From: Clostridium sp. AM33-3
Lineage (GTDB): Bacteria; Bacillota; Clostridia; Lachnospirales; Lachnospiraceae
DNA: 44,989 nucleotides
Direction: 5' to 3'
Assembly (NCBI RefSeq): GCF_003480315.1
Contig: NZ_QUIV01000026.1
Location: 1 to 44,989, forward strand
Within the stretch, counting starts at the first letter, position 1; every line of letters begins with the position of its first letter. The notes under the pieces were generated by a model. That model was given only the letters and a program-made list of their open reading frames with translations. It did no database searches and was not told where the DNA came from. This document shows, piece after piece, positions 8,073-19,265 of this stretch. The position numbers were made by a program, and so were the translations under genes.

Positions 8073-9476
8073 ATGAAAAAGGAAAAAGTGCATGATAATG
8101 CAATAAAAAATATAACGGAAACAGGAGCTTTAAAAATGGGGGAAATAACAGAAGCAAAACGGGAAGAAGTATCCGGAAAGAACTTTCAGAATGATCCGAA
8201 TGTCATTTACATACAGATGCTTGGAGGATTCAGCATGACCTATCAGGGACAGCCGCTTCTTCTGGGAAAGAGTCTCAGCAGTAAGATGCTGCATCTTTTG
8301 ATGCTTCTCATCTACAGCCGCGGGGAAGGCATCCGGAGAACCCGGTTGCTGGAGCAGCTCTATGGGGACAGCGACATAGAGCAGGCAGCCAATTCCCTGC
8401 GTGCCATGATCTTCCGGCTGAGAAAAAGCTTGGTGGCAGCCGGTCTTCCCGATGGCGAGTATATTTCCACCAAGGGCGGCATATACATGTGGGCAGCGGA
8501 GCATGTAGATGTGGAGCTTGATGTAGAGGTGTTCCAGAAGCAGGTCATGGCAGCACTGGAAGAAAAAGAACCTTTGAAAGAGGTAGAGCTCCTGGAGGAG
8601 GCATGCAGGATCTATAAAGGCGAATTTCTTCCGTTGATGATCGCGGATGACTGGGTGGCAGCTGCGAACTGGAAGTATCAGGAGCTTTACTTTAAGGTGC
8701 TGAGAGAACTGAGCAGGCTTTTGAAAAAGCAGAACCGTTATGCAGAGCTGCTTCCGTATTGTGAGCAGGCACTCAGCCGCTATCCCTACGAGGAATGGCA
8801 GCTGGTCAAGCTGGAGTGTCTGACGGCCATGAAGGAATATAAGCTGGCTGTGGAGTATTATGAGCAGATCGCCAGGGAATCCCAGCAGGAATACGGCATC
8901 CGCATGTCGGAGGAGATGATGGAGCATTACCGGGCAATCCGCAATATGATCCAGTACGAGATGAATAATATAGAAGAAATCCAGCAGCACCTGAGACCGG
9001 ATCCCAATGTGTTCGGCGCAACCCGGTGCGATTACCTGACCTTCATTGATATTTACCGGTATATCGTCTGGGTGCTGGGACGGGAAGATACCAGGGCACA
9101 TCTGGTGCTCTTTACCCTGCTTGACCGGGACGGCGAGCCTCTGGAATCCTCCGAGCAGTTGGAGGAGGTACGGCAGAGACTGGAACGCTCCATTATCCGT
9201 TCGGTGCGCAGATCAGATCTGTACACCCGCTACGGCAAAAATCAGTTCCTGGTGCTGGTCACCAGCACAGACCAGGACGGCTGCAAGATTGCGGCAGAGC
9301 ATGTATGCAGGAACTTCCGAGCGGTGAACCGGCGCCGGAAAATTGATGTATATTACGCATGCAGACCGGCACTGGCAGTGAGTGGAGACAGCCTGAAAAG
9401 AAACATGGGAAAGAATGTCAAGGAGCTGGAAATTGCGGAAGGATCAGAAAAAATTAAGGAAAAATATGGAAAATAA
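8073..9476 (+). CDS. Transcriptional regulator: winged helix, BTAD, degenerate GGDEF
   Basis: 467-residue cytoplasmic regulator of unusual build. Residues about 45-125 form an OmpR/SARP-type winged helix (IQMLGGFSMTYQG start, then NSLRAMIFRLRKSL). Residues about 160-300 match the bacterial transcriptional activator domain, a TPR-like helical repeat found in SARP and AfsR proteins. The rest (about 320-455) resembles a GGDEF fold: SDLYTRYGKNQFLVLV lines up with the canonical D-ARYGGDEF-VLL region, but GGDEF is replaced by GKNQF, so diguanylate cyclase activity is not expected. ATG 8073 has AAAGGGAGG upstream. The giant surface-protein gene starts 113 bases downstream on the same strand, so it is the obvious candidate target. 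The ligand, if any, is unknown. Confidence 0.8.
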   Translation: MKKEKVHDNAIKNITETGALKMGEITEAKREEVSGKNFQNDPNVIYIQMLGGFSMTYQGQPLLLGKSLSSKMLHLLMLLIYSRGEGIRRTRLLEQLYGDSDIEQAANSLRAMIFRLRKSLVAAGLPDGEYISTKGGIYMWAAEHVDVELDVEVFQKQVMAALEEKEPLKEVELLEEACRIYKGEFLPLMIADDWVAAANWKYQELYFKVLRELSRLLKKQNRYAELLPYCEQALSRYPYEEWQLVKLECLTAMKEYKLAVEYYEQIARESQQEYGIRMSEEMMEHYRAIRNMIQYEMNNIEEIQQHLRPDPNVFGATRCDYLTFIDIYRYIVWVLGREDTRAHLVLFTLLDRDGEPLESSEQLEEVRQRLERSIIRSVRRSDLYTRYGKNQFLVLVTSTDQDGCKIAAEHVCRNFRAVNRRRKIDVYYACRPALAVSGDSLKRNMGKNVKELEIAEGSEKIKEKYGK

Positions 9477-9589
9477 CAGTTCTTGTAACGCTTAAAAGAG
9501 TATACTGAAGATGACAATGAAACAGTTGTCTGAAAAACGTTATCCTTACATTTAGATAGCAAAAAATAAAGGGAAAAGGAGAGAGAAGT

Positions 9590-12500
9590 ATGAAGGGACT
9601 CGAAGCGAAAACACTGGGCCTGAGAAAAGTCATCAGGCACGAGTATAAACGCATCGTGGCGTTTATGCTGACGGTAGCCATGGTTGTGACCAACTTTGGC
9701 ACCAACCTGACCGTGGCGTTCGCGGCAGGCGAAGAAGAAAGCTCTCTGTTCCTGCTTAACAGCAGCGAACTTGAGGATGCGATCAGCGCAGCTCTGGAAA
9801 GTGGAGATGTGTTCGATTTTTCATCCCTGGAGCTGAAAGCAAAACAAAAGAGCCTTAAGACTTCCTATGAAAAGCTGATAGGAAGCAAGGCCGGAAAGGT
9901 GTATCAGCTCGATGTAGATATCGACAGCAGTTATGCGACAGAGCATACAGATCTGCAGGTATTCTACAACGCAGGTACCGACGATGTGGTATTCCTGTTC
10001 ATCAACGAGAGCGACATGGCAGTAACCTTCCGCGCAAACGTAAGCGGATATGAAACTGCACGTGTTACCGTAAATCCGAACACTACCAACATCGAAGATG
10101 CAGAGGGCGTGGAGAACGCGGAAGACTACAGCGGCACCACCATGGTGGACGATGAAAAGAAGCCGCAGGCAGAGGTTGTAAAACCGGAAGGCGAAACCTC
10201 TGAATCCGAGAGCGCTTCTGACGAAACCGAAGCAGACGTAACCGAGAGCGAGAACGCTTCCGAGAACGGCGAGGCAGAGGAGACCACCGGCGCAGAGGAA
10301 GCTGCTGAGACAGAAACCTCCGAAGCAGAAGAGACCGAAGCAGAGACTGAGCCGGAAACCGAGACAGAGGCACCGGCAGCAGAAGAGGCTGAGGAAGAAA
10401 TTGAGCTTACTCCGGAAGAGGGAAGCGCAAGCGCATCCATCTCCGCAAAGAAGGTATTCCGTGTAAGCACCAGCGCAGAAGCAGCAGTGGAAGCACCGGT
10501 AGCAGACGCTGAGGAAGAGACCGAAGCAGAGGAGCCGGAAAAAGAAACAGAGGCTCCTGTAGAGACTACTGCAGAAGAAACCGTTGCTGATGACAGCACG
10601 GAGGAAACCATTGCAGACGAGACTCAGGCAGACGAGACCACCGCAGCCGATGAGACAGACGGCGAGCTCACCGAAGAGACTGAGGCTCCGACTGAAGACG
10701 TTACCACTCCGGATGAAACAAACGGAGAAGAGCCGGCAGACAACGACGGCAGCGAGAATATTGGTTTTGACAGCGACGAGCAGTTCCTGGAGGATGACTC
10801 CATTGAACTGGCAGGCGAGCTGAATGGTAAGGCATACAATACCGTAACCATCTGGGGCAGCGCAAACGCAAGAGCGTATGTGGTAAAGGCCGAGGACCTG
10901 ACCGGTGAGGCAGCAGTAGAGGGCCAGTACAGCGTAGATTACTCCGTAGATCCGGTAGGTGCAGCAACGATCAAAGGCGCACACACCGTAAACGAAGGCG
11001 AGACCCTGTACTTTGCAGTAGACCCGCAGGTAGGCTACGAGATCACCGAAGTAACCGCCAACGGCGAACCTCTGGAAGAGGCAGACGCAGCAGATGTGGC
11101 AAGCGCATCCGATCTGGAGCAGCATGAGCATGTCTATGCAGTAGAAGCCGTTACCGAAGATCTGGAGATCGTGGCAAGCCTGGAAGAAACCGTGGGCGTG
11201 GCACATCCGGAATTCAGCGCATCCTATGTGAGCAGCGAAGGCGTGACCATCAGCCTGCACGCAGAGGAAGGCATTCTTCCGGAAGGCACCGAGCTTTCCG
11301 TAACCGAAGTGACCGACGCTCTGGGCGATACCATCAAAGAGAAGATGGACAGCGAGGCCGAGGGCACAACCGTTCACAGCGTATTAGCATACGATATCAA
11401 TCTCCTTTATAATGGGAAGAAACTCAGCAACAGCTGGTCCGAGAGCGGCTATGTAGACGTAACCTTCACCGGTGCTCCGATCCAGGAAATGACCGAGGCT
11501 TCCGATAAGGTCGAGATCGTAGCAGTAGACGATACCAGCAAGACCCAGCTGAGCGCAGAGAATGCAGCAGAGGCTGAGGCAGGCGAGCTGAAGCTGGAGA
11601 CCGTCAGTGAGCAGAACGTAGAGGATGCGGCTGTAGAGGAAGTCGGATTCAAGGCAGAGCACTTTACGATTTATGCGGTAGCAGCGTCGAGTGGTGTTAT
11701 GGCAGCTTCTATGAAAAACTATAATGATACTATGAAGATTGGTCAGACACAGACGCTTAGAAGTGACAAGAGCGGGTATTATCAAAGCTGGTCATCTTCG
11801 AATACGAACGCTTTGACGGTGACCGGAAACGGACAGGCTGCTACGGTAACAGCGGTTGGAGTCGGAACGGCAACGATCACTTATGAGTATTATGACTGGG
11901 GTTGGAAAAAAGACACGGCGACCATTACCGTTACCGCAGATCCAATTACTGGTGTGACCTTGACCGGTGAAAACGAAGTAAAATTATTTGGACAGGTTCA
12001 ATTAAACGCAAATCTTCAGCCGACCACCGGTTCCGCAACACTTACCTGGGAGTCTTCGGACGAAAGTGTTCTGACTGTAGATGAAACAGGTATGGTAACC
12101 GGACGAAAGCTTGGAACTGCAACAATCACGGTATGGGCCGTAGATCATGCAGGAAATCGATTTAGTGCAGCGAAAGAGATTACAGTAATCCAGGCAACTA
12201 CAACAGAAAATGCACAGTTTTATTATTTAACTACTCCGACAGCTGACCCCAAATCAAATGATTCGTCGGTATGGGGACGCAACATTGGTACAGGTAAGAT
12301 TGTGGTTACCAATGGTACCTGGGAAGATAATAAAAATATGCTGGATAGCGTTTCCAGTCGTGTAGTGAAATGGCCGAATGGAACAACCGGCAGCAGCCTG
12401 GAAATTACGCAGACAGGAGACTATGCACGTGACTGGAATACGATTTTTGAGGCATATAAGGCAGAAATAGAACAAAAGCATGGAAAAACAATCGCAAAAT

Positions 12501-14710
12501 CAGATATCGAATCTATCAAGCTTAAGCCTTATAAAATTTCCAGGAACAATGGCACGAATCCGGATAAGCATGTAGACTGTACGGTTGAAATCAAAGTAAA
12601 AGACGTTTATACAGCGAATTACTGGCTTTGGAATGCCGGACAGACCGGATATGAATACGCAGAGGCTGGTTCTTATTATAAAAATGAGCAGACGAGCCCG
12701 ACCGCAGGCAGGTACCCGACTACAAAGACCGTAAATGGAGTAACGTATACCTTCCTGGGATGGTATGATAATGAAGCGTTATCAGGTGAGGCTGTTACAT
12801 TCCCGTATACCATTACAGATCATAATGTAAATTTCTATGCAAAGTATGTAGCTGGATATTATGTGGATTATGATTTGAATGGTGGTACCTGGGGAAGCGC
12901 TCAGACCAAATGGTTTAAGAATGTGGGTTCTACGGTAGTCGTTGTAGCCACAGAACCGACAAAGACAGGTTATGACTTTGCAGGTTGGACTTATTCCGAA
13001 GATGGAAGCAAGACATATCATGCAGACGATAGTTTTGTAATGCCGGAAAAGAATGTAAAGCTTACGGCAAACTGGATACCGCAGCAGAAGTCCTACACTG
13101 TCAATTACCTTCTGAATGGCACATCTGAGAAGGTGCAGAATTCGGAGACAAAGACAGGCACCTGGGGAACCGAGGTTACAGAAAATGCACCGGAAATTTC
13201 CGGATATACGCATGTGGCTACAGACGATGCAACCAAGACGCATATCGTCGGTACCGGTACGGATGAGATTAATTTCTATTATTATAAGAATGTGACGCTG
13301 CAGGCAGACAGTGAGACATACACTTATGATGGTACAGAAAAGAGCGTATCTGGTTATATCAGAACCGATACCAATGATAGTCTTACCATTACTGGAGTGA
13401 CAGCTGGTGCTTCTGGCACAAATGCCGGCGAGTATACTGCAGAGTTTGCTGTTGATCCAGTAGGCAGACTGATTGATGCACAGCATATTGTTACTGCAGC
13501 ACTTCCGGGAAAATTAATCATCAAGCCAATTGATGACTTGGTAACGGTAACGATTGTTGGTAAGAAAGAGTCTAAGATGTATAACGGAAGTGAGCAGACC
13601 ACGACCGGATATAATGTAACAAACATTGAGGGCGGAAACGGAAAGTACACTGCTGCGAATGTGGCACTTGTAACACCTGGCAGCGATACCGCGACAGGCA
13701 CTGATGCAAGGGCAATTCCTTATCCGATGGGACTTACTACAGAATCCTTCCGGAATCTGAATAACAACTTTAGTAATGTACAGTTTAGTGTAACCGATGG
13801 TGAACTGACCATCACGAAACGTAATGTAGTTTTGACAAGTGCTACAGCTTCCAAGCCTTATAACGGAATACCGCTGACGAATTCAGAGGTTACGGTAACC
13901 GGTGATGGGTTCGTAGACGGAGAAGGTGCAGACTATCATGTAACCGGAAGTCAGACAGTAGTTGGATCTAGCGACAATACTTTTGCTGAGCCGGCATACA
14001 CTCTTCATGATAACACCAAAGCAAAGAACTACAACATTACTACTCAGGAAGGAACATTAACCGTTACTGCGAATGACAACGAAGTAGTCGTTACCATTAA
14101 GAAACACGGTGACATAGTAACATACGATGGAACAGCGCATACGGTGAGCGGATATGATGTAGTATCTATCAGCAACGAACTGTATCATGAAAATGATTTC
14201 ACCTTTGTTGGTGATACTGCGCATCAGACAGTATCTGGAACCAATGCCGGAACGTATGATATGGCATTGTCAGCGAGTGATTTTAGAAATGACAATGCGA
14301 ACTTTAGTAGGGTTACCTTCGTAATTCAGGACAATACCCTGAAAATTGACAAGAAGCTTCTGAAACTGACCAGCCCATCCGCTAATAAGATTTATGACGG
14401 TAACGCATTGACAGCAACCAATCTGACGATTGATGGTCTGGTAGCGGCAGATGCTGGCAAGCTTACTTATAAGGTAACTGGTACTCAGACAGCAGTTGGT
14501 AAGTCTAACAACACATTTAATTTCACACTGGATCCTTCTGTAAAAAACAACTACGACGTACAGACCCAAATGGGAGAACTGGAAGTTACTCCGGTTACCA
14601 ATGAAATTGTTGTAAAGATCACTGGTAATAAGACCAGCGAGAAATATGACGGTACTGTGAAAACGGGGCTATACTTACGTTGTAGAATGTGCAGGTGCAG
14701 ATGCAGGTAG
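9590..14710 (+). CDS. Giant LPXTG surface protein, N-terminal part (frameshifted)
   Basis: 1706 codons: the 5' half of one surface-protein gene that continues in the +1 frame to 20294. Parts in order: a long signal peptide (hydrophobic 22-45, cleavage near AFA-A at 45-46); a Glu/Thr/Ala-rich acidic segment about 188-403, probably extended; a region about 405-700 with a VTISLHAEEG-type fold; two Big_2-like Ig domains about 703-870; an unrecognised segment to about 1005; InlB/Listeria-Bacteroides-type repeats about 1037-1163 (LGWYDNEA, FAGWTYSEDG); a MucBP-like segment about 1167-1233; then the first YDG-type modules. The real frame is lost at GGGG 14665-14668, inside module A4, and the last 15 or so residues are out-of-frame noise ending at a chance TAG. 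The start is ATG with GGAGAGAG upstream. Probable role: adhesin or surface scaffold. Which bonds or ligands it uses is unknown. Confidence 0.85.
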   Translation: MKGLEAKTLGLRKVIRHEYKRIVAFMLTVAMVVTNFGTNLTVAFAAGEEESSLFLLNSSELEDAISAALESGDVFDFSSLELKAKQKSLKTSYEKLIGSKAGKVYQLDVDIDSSYATEHTDLQVFYNAGTDDVVFLFINESDMAVTFRANVSGYETARVTVNPNTTNIEDAEGVENAEDYSGTTMVDDEKKPQAEVVKPEGETSESESASDETEADVTESENASENGEAEETTGAEEAAETETSEAEETEAETEPETETEAPAAEEAEEEIELTPEEGSASASISAKKVFRVSTSAEAAVEAPVADAEEETEAEEPEKETEAPVETTAEETVADDSTEETIADETQADETTAADETDGELTEETEAPTEDVTTPDETNGEEPADNDGSENIGFDSDEQFLEDDSIELAGELNGKAYNTVTIWGSANARAYVVKAEDLTGEAAVEGQYSVDYSVDPVGAATIKGAHTVNEGETLYFAVDPQVGYEITEVTANGEPLEEADAADVASASDLEQHEHVYAVEAVTEDLEIVASLEETVGVAHPEFSASYVSSEGVTISLHAEEGILPEGTELSVTEVTDALGDTIKEKMDSEAEGTTVHSVLAYDINLLYNGKKLSNSWSESGYVDVTFTGAPIQEMTEASDKVEIVAVDDTSKTQLSAENAAEAEAGELKLETVSEQNVEDAAVEEVGFKAEHFTIYAVAASSGVMAASMKNYNDTMKIGQTQTLRSDKSGYYQSWSSSNTNALTVTGNGQAATVTAVGVGTATITYEYYDWGWKKDTATITVTADPITGVTLTGENEVKLFGQVQLNANLQPTTGSATLTWESSDESVLTVDETGMVTGRKLGTATITVWAVDHAGNRFSAAKEITVIQATTTENAQFYYLTTPTADPKSNDSSVWGRNIGTGKIVVTNGTWEDNKNMLDSVSSRVVKWPNGTTGSSLEITQTGDYARDWNTIFEAYKAEIEQKHGKTIAKSDIESIKLKPYKISRNNGTNPDKHVDCTVEIKVKDVYTANYWLWNAGQTGYEYAEAGSYYKNEQTSPTAGRYPTTKTVNGVTYTFLGWYDNEALSGEAVTFPYTITDHNVNFYAKYVAGYYVDYDLNGGTWGSAQTKWFKNVGSTVVVVATEPTKTGYDFAGWTYSEDGSKTYHADDSFVMPEKNVKLTANWIPQQKSYTVNYLLNGTSEKVQNSETKTGTWGTEVTENAPEISGYTHVATDDATKTHIVGTGTDEINFYYYKNVTLQADSETYTYDGTEKSVSGYIRTDTNDSLTITGVTAGASGTNAGEYTAEFAVDPVGRLIDAQHIVTAALPGKLIIKPIDDLVTVTIVGKKESKMYNGSEQTTTGYNVTNIEGGNGKYTAANVALVTPGSDTATGTDARAIPYPMGLTTESFRNLNNNFSNVQFSVTDGELTITKRNVVLTSATASKPYNGIPLTNSEVTVTGDGFVDGEGADYHVTGSQTVVGSSDNTFAEPAYTLHDNTKAKNYNITTQEGTLTVTANDNEVVVTIKKHGDIVTYDGTAHTVSGYDVVSISNELYHENDFTFVGDTAHQTVSGTNAGTYDMALSASDFRNDNANFSRVTFVIQDNTLKIDKKLLKLTSPSANKIYDGNALTATNLTIDGLVAADAGKLTYKVTGTQTAVGKSNNTFNFTLDPSVKNNYDVQTQMGELEVTPVTNEIVVKITGNKTSEKYDGTVKTGLYLRCRMCRCRCR

Positions 14711-17700
14711 CCTGTATTCTGATGCAGACTTTACATTCAACGGAAATGATAAGGTGACGGAGAACAATGCCGGTGAATATCCGATGGGACTGGATGCAAG
14801 CCAGTTTACAAACAAGGATAATAACACCTTCCCGAATGTAAGATTTGTACTTGTTTCTGACGGTAAGTTAACGATTACAAAGAGAAACGTTACCCTGACC
14901 AGTGCAGATGATGAAAAGGTTTATGATGGAACAGCATTAACCAATCATAATGTGACCGTAAGCGGTGATGGCTTTGTAAAGAATGAAGCACCGAGCTACG
15001 ATGTAACCGGAACCATAACGAATGTTGGTGAAGTAGACAATACATTTACCTACGGATTTGCAAACGGAGTAAATGCAGGTAACTACGAGATTACAACAGT
15101 CTATGGCAAACTGAAGGTGACTCCGGTTACTGAAACTGTGACCGTTACCATCAAAGAAAACAGTGGCACTGAAAAATACGATGGTACAGAGAAAACCGTA
15201 ACGGGTTATACCGTAGAGAACATCAGCAATCCGCTGTATACGGTCAACGATTTCACCTTTAGTGGAAGCGCAGAGGTTAAGGGCACGAATGCCGGAACAT
15301 ACAATATGAATCTGAGTCCATTTGACTTTACAAATACGAATACCTCTAACTTCCCGAATGTAACATTCGTTGTAGAGGATGGACAGTTAGTAATTCAGAA
15401 ACGCAGCGTAACCCTGACAAGTGGAAGTGATTCCAAAGCTTACGATGGAACAGCATTAAAGAAAGAAACCGTTGAGGTAACGGGTGATGGATTCGCAGAA
15501 AACGAGGGTGCAGACTACAGTAATTTTGCGAGCCGGACTGAGGTTGGTGAAACGGATAATACCTTTACCTATACGCTGAAGAGCAATACCAGCAAGGACA
15601 ACTATGAGATCAGCGTAGTGGAAGGCAAGCTGACAATTACAGCAACTGCAGATGAAGTTGTAGTAACCATTAAGGAAAACAGTGGTACAAAAACCTACGA
15701 TGGAACGGAGAAAACCGTAACCGGTTATACTGTTCAGTCTATCAGCAGTAAGCTGTATACGGAAAAAGACTTCACTTTTAGCGGAAACGCAGAGGTTAAG
15801 GGAACCAATGCCGGAAGCTATGACATGGAACTGACCCCTGCTGATTTCTGGAATACGAATAAGAACTTCACGAAAGTAACGTTTAAGATTGTAGATGGCA
15901 AGCTTACCATTGAAAAACGTAAAGTAACTCTGACCAGTGATTCTGCAAGCAAGGATTATGACGGTACTCCGCTGACAGCAAAAAATGTGACCGTAAGTGG
16001 TGATGGTTTTGCAAATGGCGAAGGCGCAACCTACGATGTATATGGTTCTCAGACTGAAAGCGGAAGCAGTAAAAACCATTTCCGTTACAGCCTGACTCAG
16101 GGAACCAACGCAGATAACTATGAATTTGAAGAAGCACTTGGAGACCTGACCGTTCGTGCGATTGAGACTCCGGTAGTTGTAACCATTCGTGGTAATCGTG
16201 CTGAGGCAACTTACGACGCAACGGAAAAATCTGTGACGGGTTATACCGCAACAGCTGATAATGCAAATTATCCGCTGAATGATTCTTCCATCAAGTTTAC
16301 CGGCAATGCAACGATCAAAGGAACTGATGCAGCTACATATAAAGGTAAACTTGAAGCGGCTCAGTTTGAAAATATCAACAAGAACTTTACCAATGTAACC
16401 TTTAATGTGGTAGATCCTGGTGAACTGGTAATTAAACCGGTTGAGATTACTCTGACCAGTGCAGATGCTGAAAAGGTTTACGATGGAACTGAGTTAACCA
16501 ACAACAAAGTGACCGTAACGGCGGGAGCATTTGTAGGAAACGATGGAGCAACTTACAATGTTACTGGCAGCCAGCTGAACAAAGGTACAAGTAAGAACGC
16601 GTTCACCTATCAGCTGAACGAGGGCACAAAGAGCACCAACTATGCGATCACCAAAGTTTATGGAAATCTGACTGTTACTGCGGTAACGGAGACAGTTACC
16701 GTAACCATTACAGGACATGTTGGCCTAGAGAAATATAATGGCAGCGAGTTTACCGTAAGCGGTTATGATATAGCTGCCGATAACCAGCTTTATGAAACTT
16801 CCAATGTTCAGTTTAATGGAGCGAAAGATTCTGCAACCGGTAAAGATGCTGGTCCTTATACAACAAAATTAAACGCAGCAGATTTTGTGAATACCAACGA
16901 AAACTTTGCAAACGTAACCTTTGTAATCCAGAATGATATTGTGCTGACAGTTCAGAAACGTGCAGTGACTCTGACCAGTGCAACTGACAGCAAGGTATAT
17001 GATGGAACGCCGCTGACCAACAGCGAGATAACCGTTGGTGGAGATGGATTTGCAAACGGTGAGGGCGCAACGTACGAGGTAACTGGTACACAGACAACTG
17101 CCGGAACCAGTGATAATACCTTTAATTACACTTTAAACGCAGGAACCAATGCAGATAACTATGAGATCAGTAAGCATGAAGGTAAGTTAACTGTAACTGC
17201 TACGGAAGATGAAGTAGTCGTAACTATCACAGAACAGAACGGAAGCTTCTTGTACGATGGTACGGAGCATACAGTAGCTGGTTACACAGTAACAAATATC
17301 AGTAATCCTCTCTATCACGAAGCAGATTTTACGTTTACAGGCAATGCAGAGGTGAAGGCAACCGATGCTGGCACTTACGATATGGAATTGAAAGAAGCTG
17401 ATTTCCATAACAGAAATGCAAGCTTTGAAAAAGTAAAATTCGTGATTGTGGATGGTAACTTGACCATTGAAAAGCGTAAAGTGACGCTGGCCAGTGCAAA
17501 TGCAAGCAAGGTGTATGACGGTGAAGCATTAACAGCGCAGACCGTAACCGTAACTGCCGGAGATGGCTTTGCAGAAGGCGAAGGTGCAACCTACAAAGTA
17601 ACCGGAAGCCAGACAAAGGTTGGTACGAGTGAAAATACATTCACCTACAATCTGAATGAAAATACCAAGCTTAAAAACTACGACATCGAACCAGTTTATG

Positions 17701-19265
17701 GCAAACTGAAAGTTACTCCGGTAACTGAAAAGATTACCGTTACTATCAAGGGTCACTCTGACACCGTTAAGTACAACGGAGATGAGCACAGCGTAACTGG
17801 TTATGATGTAACGATTCCGGCAGGCAGCCTGTATAAGGAAAAGGATATTACTTTCAGCGGCAATGCAGAGGCGAAGGGAACGGATGCCGACACTTACAAT
17901 ATGGGTCTGAAAGCTGAAAACTTCGCAAACAGCAATGGCAACTTTGCAAATGTAGAGTTTGTAGTGAAAGAAGACGGTAAGCTGACGATCACAAAACGTG
18001 ATGTTACCCTGACCAGTGCAGATGCTGAAAAGGTTTATGATGGAACCGCATTGACCAATGACACTGTAACGGTAAGTGGCGATGGATTCGTAAAGAATGA
18101 CGGCGCAACTTACGATGTAACCGGAACCATTACCAATGTTGGTACGGAACCGAATACCTTTACCTACACACTGAATGAGGGAACAAAGGCAGACAACTAC
18201 AACATCACACTGAAGAAAGGTAGCTTAGAGATAAAACCGATCACTGATGAAGTAGTTGTGACTATCACAGAGCATAGCAATTCTGCCAAGTATGACGGCA
18301 AGGAACACAAAGCGGAGGGTTATGATGTCACCGAAATCAGCAATGACCTGTATCATGAAAGTGACTTCAGCTTCAGCGGAGATGCGTCCCATAAGACAGT
18401 TGCTGCAACCAATGCAGGTTCTTACGATATGGGATTGCTGGCAGGTGATTTTACCAACAACAACGGTAACTTTACCAATGTTCGCTTCTCAATCAAGGAT
18501 GGCAAGTTAGAAATCGCGAAACGAGATGTGACATTAACCAGTGGAACCGACAGTAAGACCTATGATGGAACTGCATTAACCAATGATACTGTAACAGTAG
18601 GCGGTGATAAGTTTGCAGATGGCGAAGGCGCAAGCTACAATATAACCGGAAGCCAGACTGAAGCTGGAAGCAGTGATAATACTTTCACGTACACACTGAA
18701 TGAAGGCACAAACAAAGATAACTACAATATCACCAAGACAGAGGGTAAGCTGACCGTATCTCCGAGTGCAAGCGAAATTATTGTAACCATTACCGGTCAT
18801 ACAGGTAGCAAGACCTACGATGGAGCAGAAATGGCGGTAAGCGGTTATGATGTTTCAATCAGCAACCCAGCCTATACAGAAGGCGATTTCAGCTTCAAGG
18901 GAAATGACACACTGTCTAAGACTGATGCCGGAACCTACTCAATGGGGCTGAAGGCAAGTGATTTTGCGAATACCAACGGAAACTACAGCAATGTAATCTT
19001 CAACGTAACCGATGGTTCTCTGGAGATTGCAAAGAGACAGGTAACCTTGACCAGTGCAACCGATCAGAAGACCTATGACGGAAATGCATTAACCAACGAT
19101 TCCGTAGCAGTATCCGGAGATGGATTTGCGGATGGCGAAGGTGCAACCTACAAGGTGACCGGAAGCCAGACCAATGCTGGAAATAGTAAGAACACCTTTA
19201 CTTACACGCTGAATGATGGCATCAAGGAAAAGAACTACGAGATTGACACAGTTGAGGGAACCTTA
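13290..19265 (+). repeat. Array of 12 A-type and 11 B-type YDG-like modules
   Basis: Protein-coding tandem array. Type A (about 90 residues) opens with VVVTI and contains YDGTEKTVTGY and GTNAGTYDM. Type B (about 85 residues) opens with VTLTSA, followed by KVYDGTALT, GDGFA-GEGA and NTFTYTL. After an isolated A1, A and B alternate A2-B1 to A12-B11. The B modules begin at 13826, 14360, 14889, 15408, 15924, 16446, 16965, 17481, 18003, 18528 and 19041, giving units of 513-534 bases. From B3 the spacings run 519, 516, 522, 519, 516, 522. These resemble the YDG/MBG-type Ig-like repeats of bacterial surface proteins, which build long fibrous stalks. Confidence 0.9.
14665..14668 (+). other. Single-base frameshift at a G run
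   Basis: The upstream frame reads AAA ACG GGG CTA here; removing one G gives AAA ACG GGC TAT, which restores the expected K-T-G-Y-T of a type A module and opens the downstream frame to 20294. Homology to the module is continuous across the join, so the two frames are one gene by origin. Explanations are a true mutation, slipped-strand phase variation, or an error in the assembled sequence. Confidence 0.85.

Noticed and set aside
8130..9101. Minus-strand open frame opposite the BTAD regulator
   Set aside because: No ribosome site, His/Leu/Gln-rich composition typical of antisense shadows; the sense gene is supported by domains and promoter.
9821..11377. Long minus-strand open frame (518 codons) opposite the acidic part of the surface protein
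   Set aside because: It mirrors the codon bias of the Glu/Ala-rich sense gene, has Cys/Leu-rich nonsense composition, no ribosome site and no recognisable domain.
13290..19265. Long tandem repeats considered as a CRISPR array or non-coding satellite
   Set aside because: Units of about 520 bases are coding, keep frame and encode alternating protein modules; there are no short identical repeats with unique spacers and no cas genes.
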